NCBI GenBank assembly: GCA_029237735.1
Contig: JAQZBU010000048.1
Coordinates: forward strand, 1-49,900
Reading direction: 5' to 3'
Length of the DNA: 49,900 nt
From: Ramlibacter sp.
GTDB taxonomy: Bacteria; Pseudomonadota; Gammaproteobacteria; Burkholderiales; Burkholderiaceae_C
The translations under genes and the position numbers were made by a program. The notes under the pieces were generated by a model that saw nothing but the letters and a program-made list of their open reading frames with translations, had not been told where the DNA came from and ran no database searches. Positions 45,972 through 49,900 of this stretch are shown here, piece after piece. Positions within the stretch are counted from its first letter, which is position 1. Each line of letters begins with the position of its first letter.

Positions 45972-46946
45972 CTAGTCGACCTTGGCGCCGGAGAGTTTCA
46001 CCACTTTTTCGTATTTGGCCAGCTCGGCCCTCATGAAAGCGCCGAACTCGTCCGGAGTACTCGTGACTGGCTCCGCCATCAACCCGGCGAACCGGGTCTT
46101 GGCCTCCGGGGTCTGCAACGCGGCAACGAAGGCCTGGTTGAGGCGGGCGACGGCATCCTTTGGCGTAGCGGCCGGCGCGACAAGTCCCCACCACGTGTCG
46201 ATGGCAAAACCCTTGATCGTGTCAGCAACCGGCGGCACGTCCGGCAGCGCGGGCGAACGCCGCAGCGTGGTCACCGCGAGCGGCTTGAGTTTGCCGCTAC
46301 GGATGTTGGGCGCCGCGGTGGCGAGATTGTCGAAATTGAAATCCACCTGGCCCGAAAGCAACGCGAGCTGCGCCGGATTGCCGCCGTTGTACGGGATGTG
46401 GACCGCGAAAATTCCTGCGCCCTGCTTGAACATTTCGCCTGCGAGGTGGCCGGCGCTGCCGTTGCCGCCGCTGCCGTAATTAAGCTTGGCCGGATTGGCC
46501 TTGGCGTAGGCGATGAGGTCCGCGAGGCTACGGATGTTCAGGCGCGCCGCGGTATCGGCGTTCATCACCAGCACGTTGGGCACGCGCACCATCTGCGTGA
46601 TTGGCGCGAAGTCCCTTGCCGCATCGTATGGCATCTTCGCGAACAGCCACGGATTGATCGCATGCGTGGCCACGGCTGAAATGCCGATGGTGTAGCCGTC
46701 GGGCGCTGCCTTGGCCACGGCATCGGCGCCGATATTCCCACCCCCGCCCGGACGGTTTTCGATGATCACGGTGCCCAGACTGTCCTTGACCCGTTCGGCC
46801 AGCAACCGGGCCGTGACGTCGATCGGCCCGCCGGGGGCATAGGGCACGATCAAACGGATCGGCCTGGCCTGGGCCAGAGCGCAGGAAGACGACAGCACCG
46901 CCGCGGCGGCAAAAGCGGAGGATGTGAGGAGGGTTCTGCGTTTCAT
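45972..46946 (-). CDS. Bug-family tricarboxylate transporter substrate-binding protein
   Basis: A 324-aa periplasmic protein with a signal peptide (MKRRTLLTSSAFAAAAVLSSSCALAQ). The Bug/TctC signatures are IRLIVPYAPGGPIDVTAR, IIENRPGGGGNIGADAVAKA and GVRV-like strand regions (LNYGSGGNGSAGHLAGEMF). Such proteins feed TctAB-type carriers or act as orphan sensors. It is not next to the tct genes (4.4 kb) and its ligand is unknown. Confidence 0.93.
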   Translation of the reverse strand: MKRRTLLTSSAFAAAAVLSSSCALAQARPIRLIVPYAPGGPIDVTARLLAERVKDSLGTVIIENRPGGGGNIGADAVAKAAPDGYTIGISAVATHAINPWLFAKMPYDAARDFAPITQMVRVPNVLVMNADTAARLNIRSLADLIAYAKANPAKLNYGSGGNGSAGHLAGEMFKQGAGIFAVHIPYNGGNPAQLALLSGQVDFNFDNLATAAPNIRSGKLKPLAVTTLRRSPALPDVPPVADTIKGFAIDTWWGLVAPAATPKDAVARLNQAFVAALQTPEAKTRFAGLMAEPVTSTPDEFGAFMRAELAKYEKVVKLSGAKVD

Positions 46947-46971
46947 AGGCCCGATTGTGCAATGCCGCCGA

Positions 46972-48024
46972 TCACGCGCCGTGCTTATCGGCTTCGGTGG
47001 TGAATGAGTCAGCGTGGAATTCGTCCGGCGGCAGCTTGGCCGCCGCGCTGTATTCGGCCCGCGCCGAGTCGATGACGATCGGCGCGCCGCAGGCGTAGAC
47101 CTGGTGGCCGGAGAGGTCGGGGAAATCTTCCAGCACCGCCTTGTGCACGAAGCCCGTGCGGCCGGTCCAGTTGTCCTCCGGCAACGCGTTGGAAATCACC
47201 GGCACGTACTTCAGGTTCGGCATCTCGACGAGCTTGGCCCGCACCCAGTCGTCCATGTACAGGTCGGCGGGTCGGCGGCCGCCCCAATACAGGGTGGCGG
47301 GGCGCGTGATGCCCTTGAATTGCATGTGTTCGATCACGGCCTTGATCGGGGCAAAACCCGTGCCCGAAGCCAGCAGGACCATCGGTTTGTCGGAATCTTC
47401 ACGCAGGTAGAAGCTGCCGTACGGCCCTTCGACGCGGAGGATTTCCTTTTCCTTCATGGCGGTGAATACGTGGTCCGTGAACTTGCCGCCGGGCATGTGG
47501 CGGATGTGCAGTTCAACGCCCGGCCCGTTGTGCGGGGCGTTCGCCATCGAGTAGCTGCGCCGCGCTCCATCGCGCAAGATGAACTCGATGTATTGGCCCG
47601 CGTGGTAGCGCATGGTGTCGTTCGCCGGTAGTTGCAGCTTGACGACCATGACGTCGTGGGATTTCTTTTCGAGCGACAGCACGCGCGATGGCATCTTGCG
47701 CACGGGGAATGCGCTCTCGTCGGTTACCTGGCGCGACTCGATCACGACATCCGTTTGCGGAACACCGCAGCAAGTGAGGATGTAGCCGGCCGCCTCCTCA
47801 TCGGGGCTCAAGGCCTTGGACTGGTGCGGGCCGTGGACGACGGTGCCTTCGAGTTTCTTGCACTTGCAGGAGCCACAGGCGCCATCCTTGCACCCGTACG
47901 GCATCCCGATGCCCTGCCGTATCGCGGCCGGCAGGATGGCTTCCTCGGCATTGACACTGAACAAGCGGCCGCTGGGCTGCACGGTGACCTGAAATGGGCC
48001 CGTTGGGGCCTGCGCGCTCGTCAT
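46972..48024 (-). CDS. 2Fe-2S flavoreductase, CDP-6-deoxy-glucoseen reductase-like
   Basis: A 350-aa reductase made of an N-terminal plant-type 2Fe-2S ferredoxin (GCKDGACGSCKCKKLEG and the fourth cysteine in ILTCCG), a ferredoxin-reductase FAD domain (RRSYSMAN) and an NAD(P) domain (LLASGTGFAPIKAV, VYACGAPIVIDSAR). It transfers electrons from NAD(P)H to an oxygenase or other partner. The family is often annotated as CDP-6-deoxy-delta-3,4-glucoseen reductase, but in such genomes it is usually an oxygenase or ubiquinone-pathway reductase. Confidence 0.9.
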   Translation of the reverse strand: MTSAQAPTGPFQVTVQPSGRLFSVNAEEAILPAAIRQGIGMPYGCKDGACGSCKCKKLEGTVVHGPHQSKALSPDEEAAGYILTCCGVPQTDVVIESRQVTDESAFPVRKMPSRVLSLEKKSHDVMVVKLQLPANDTMRYHAGQYIEFILRDGARRSYSMANAPHNGPGVELHIRHMPGGKFTDHVFTAMKEKEILRVEGPYGSFYLREDSDKPMVLLASGTGFAPIKAVIEHMQFKGITRPATLYWGGRRPADLYMDDWVRAKLVEMPNLKYVPVISNALPEDNWTGRTGFVHKAVLEDFPDLSGHQVYACGAPIVIDSARAEYSAAAKLPPDEFHADSFTTEADKHGA

Positions 48025-48066
48025 CTTTGAGTATCCTCAGTCTCTTTTGTCATCTATCGTCCAATT

Positions 48067-48996
48067 TTGCCTTCAAACCAGAGTCCCCTAGGCGCACTGC
48101 CCGGGCGCTTTCGCCGGGAACGCGTGCTGATCGTCGGTTGCGGTGACGTAGGCCTTCGGGTCGCCGCGGCGTTGCACCCGCGGGTGCGGCTCATCGCTCT
48201 CACATCCTCCAGTGGCCGCATCGACGAGTTGCGTTCGCGCGGCATCACGCCCTTGCTGGGCGATCTCGACCGTCCCGCCAGCCTGGCGCGGCTGGCCGGG
48301 CTCGCGACCCGGGTGGTCCACCTCGCGCCGCCGGCGGCAGAGGGCGATCCGCAATGGTGGCGCGATGCCCGCACGCAGGCGCTGCTGCGCCGGCTGAGGC
48401 TGCGCAACGCACCGGCTTCACTGGTCTACGCGTCGACCAGCGGTGTGTACGGCGACTGCGCCGGCGAACGCGTCGCCGAGACCCGCCGCCCGCAGCCGCG
48501 CACACCGCGAGCGCAGAGGCGCCTCAATGCCGAGAAGGCGGTGCGCCACTTTGGCCGGGCTGCCCACGTGCAATCGAGCATCCTGCGCGTGCCGGGAATC
48601 TACGCGCCCGACCGGGTGGGCGGCACCCCGCGAGAGCGCCTGCAAAAGGGCACACCGGTGCTCGAGACGCATGACGATGTTTATACCAACCACATCCACG
48701 CGGACGATCTGGCGCGCGCGTTGGTGGCTGCGCTATGGCATGCCAAGCCGCAGCGCATCTATAACGCCAGCGACGACAGCGACTTGAAGATGGGCGACTA
48801 CTTCGATCTCGCGGCGGATCTATACGGGCTGCCTCGGCCGCGGCGGGTGCCTCGCAGCACAGCCCAGGACGAATTGCCATTGGTCCTGTTGAGCTTCATG
48901 AGCGAATCGCGCCGCTTGGACAACAGCAGGCTCAAGAAGGAACTGGGCGTTTGCCTGCGTTACCCAACAGTGTCGGAAGGGTTAGCTGAGACGTAG
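48067..48996 (+). CDS. NAD-dependent epimerase/dehydratase-like SDR protein
   Basis: A 309-aa extended-SDR protein. The NAD-binding loop VLIVGCGDVGLRVA is at about 20-33; YASTSGVYGDC contains the Ser/Tyr region, but the catalytic YxxxK pair is not clear (RRLNAEKAVRH replaces it), which fits the divergent YeeZ-type group. HADDLARALVAAL and RIYNASDDSDLKMG are family regions. Starts at TTG 48067. Substrate unknown. Confidence 0.85.
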   Translation: MPSNQSPLGALPGRFRRERVLIVGCGDVGLRVAAALHPRVRLIALTSSSGRIDELRSRGITPLLGDLDRPASLARLAGLATRVVHLAPPAAEGDPQWWRDARTQALLRRLRLRNAPASLVYASTSGVYGDCAGERVAETRRPQPRTPRAQRRLNAEKAVRHFGRAAHVQSSILRVPGIYAPDRVGGTPRERLQKGTPVLETHDDVYTNHIHADDLARALVAALWHAKPQRIYNASDDSDLKMGDYFDLAADLYGLPRPRRVPRSTAQDELPLVLLSFMSESRRLDNSRLKKELGVCLRYPTVSEGLAET

Positions 48997-49129
48997 CTGT
49001 GGTCGTTGTGGTTTTTTAACCGGATTGCAGGCCATTGGTTTAAGCCCAAAGTTCCTTTTTTTGATGAGACCGGGGGCATTCTTCGAGAAACGGTGTCGAA
49101 ATGTTTTTCGTTGATTCAAAATCCTGCAA

Positions 49130-49900
49130 ATGAAGAGTCACGAGCAGAACCCGGAAGGGCTCACCGAGTTGGTGGGTCTCATCTATGCCTGCGCCACCGA
49201 ACCGGCTCGAATGCCGGAAGCTCTTCGACTGTTCAATGAGCTGGTCGGCGGCACGACAGCGCAGATATTTACCCGGGACCTTGCCTCGGGCGCGATTCTG
49301 GCATCGCAAGTGGCCGACGCCGCCCATGACTCGGTTGGCCGGCATTACGTCAGCCATTGGGGCGCGTTCGATCCCCGGACCAAATGGTTTTCCACTCGAT
49401 CGTCGAACACGGTGCTGCGATGTCACGAGCAGTTCGACGAGGCATTCGTGACTGCGAGCAGCTTCTACCAGGACTTCATGGTTCCTCACGGCTTGAGGTG
49501 GTCCCTCGTGGGCAGGTTCCAGGTGGTGCCGGGAATCGAGACGGTCATCATGAGTATGCGGCCGGGCGCATCACGCCCCTACGAGCCCTGGACCGCGAAC
49601 TTGCTGCTCCAACTTCTTCCGCATTTCGAGCGGTCGTCGGGCATCGCGGCCAAGCTGGAGCGGCAATCCGCCGCGGTGCAGTCCGCCATGGCGATGATGA
49701 AGTCGCTCCCGTTGCCATGCCTGCTCACGGACAACGCCGGCCGCTGCCTCGAGGCCAACGATGCCTTCAGCGTGGCCCTGGAGTCGCTTTCCATGCGGCT
49801 AGTCACGGGCCGTGTGCGATTCACCCGGTCGGACCTCCAGGCCAAATGGGAGTCCGCGCTCTTCGAAACGCACACCACCGCGCTTCCGGCCACGATGGTG
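49130..49900 (+). CDS. Probable LuxR-type transcriptional regulator, N-terminal part
   Basis: The first 257 codons are in the window; the gene continues past the edge. Residues 1-190 (EGLTELVGLIYACATEPARM...) look like the sensor region found in a group of LuxR-type regulators in Burkholderiales, followed by a PAS-like stretch (KSLPLPCLLTDNAGRCLEANDAF, from about 202). No HTH is visible yet, so the class is an inference. The upstream 130 bp is AT-richer than average and probably holds the promoter; no gene is seen in it. Confidence 0.6.
   Translation, partial: MKSHEQNPEGLTELVGLIYACATEPARMPEALRLFNELVGGTTAQIFTRDLASGAILASQVADAAHDSVGRHYVSHWGAFDPRTKWFSTRSSNTVLRCHEQFDEAFVTASSFYQDFMVPHGLRWSLVGRFQVVPGIETVIMSMRPGASRPYEPWTANLLLQLLPHFERSSGIAAKLERQSAAVQSAMAMMKSLPLPCLLTDNAGRCLEANDAFSVALESLSMRLVTGRVRFTRSDLQAKWESALFETHTTALPATMV

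Overview
The window is about 50 kb of high-GC, gene-dense chromosome from a betaproteobacterium. The gene content points to Burkholderiales, most like Comamonadaceae: a Bug-type tricarboxylate-binding protein, TctB/TctA, DUF3422, an ftsK-lolA-rarA block and ribF-ileS-lspA. This is inferred from protein families and synteny only. There is no rRNA, tRNA, CRISPR array, prophage or insertion sequence that I can recognise; the region is mostly core and metabolic chromosome.

Layout. 1-4.4 kb: an HtrA-type protease cut by the window edge (minus), then TatD nuclease, a spermidine-synthase-like protein and a GspE/PulE ATPase in a tightly overlapping plus-strand run. 4.4-8.8 kb: TctB-TctA, DUF3422 and an EamA exporter. 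8.8-15.3 kb: the most unusual part, all on the minus strand: a 225-aa exported protein, a CsgG-like exported protein, a membrane Ser/Thr kinase with a large outer domain, then an 842-aa repeat/RTX secreted protein. 15.3-22 kb: a damaged SDR gene, a sugar kinase, an EamA exporter, quinone oxidoreductase + Nudix, an orphan receiver protein and a Na/Pi symporter. 22-30.3 kb: lspA-ileS-ribF, a broken HNH gene, two acyl-CoA dehydrogenases and YceH, with three copies of a palindromic intergenic repeat. 30.3-41.4 kb: purN, an RsmB-like methyltransferase, a fatty acid desaturase, DUF3597, rpmB-rpmG, trxB, a Crp/Fnr regulator, ftsK, lolA, a small membrane protein and rarA. 41.5-45.2 kb: the livHMGF branched-chain amino-acid transporter. 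45.2-49.9 kb: an outer-membrane barrel, a Bug protein, an iron-sulfur flavoreductase, an NAD-binding epimerase-like protein and the start of a probable regulator cut by the window end.

Two themes stand out. First, the kinase/CsgG-like/exported-protein cluster: the outer part of the kinase looks related to the free 225-aa protein, suggesting a signalling or envelope-assembly module I cannot match to a named system. Second, several genes carry small lesions that all break reading frames: gspE (1 extra base), the kinase 3' end (1 missing base), the SDR gene (about 130 bp lost), ileS/lspA (junction lost) and HNH (29-bp tandem duplication). Because one of these is the essential ileS, at least some may be sequencing or assembly errors rather than biology.
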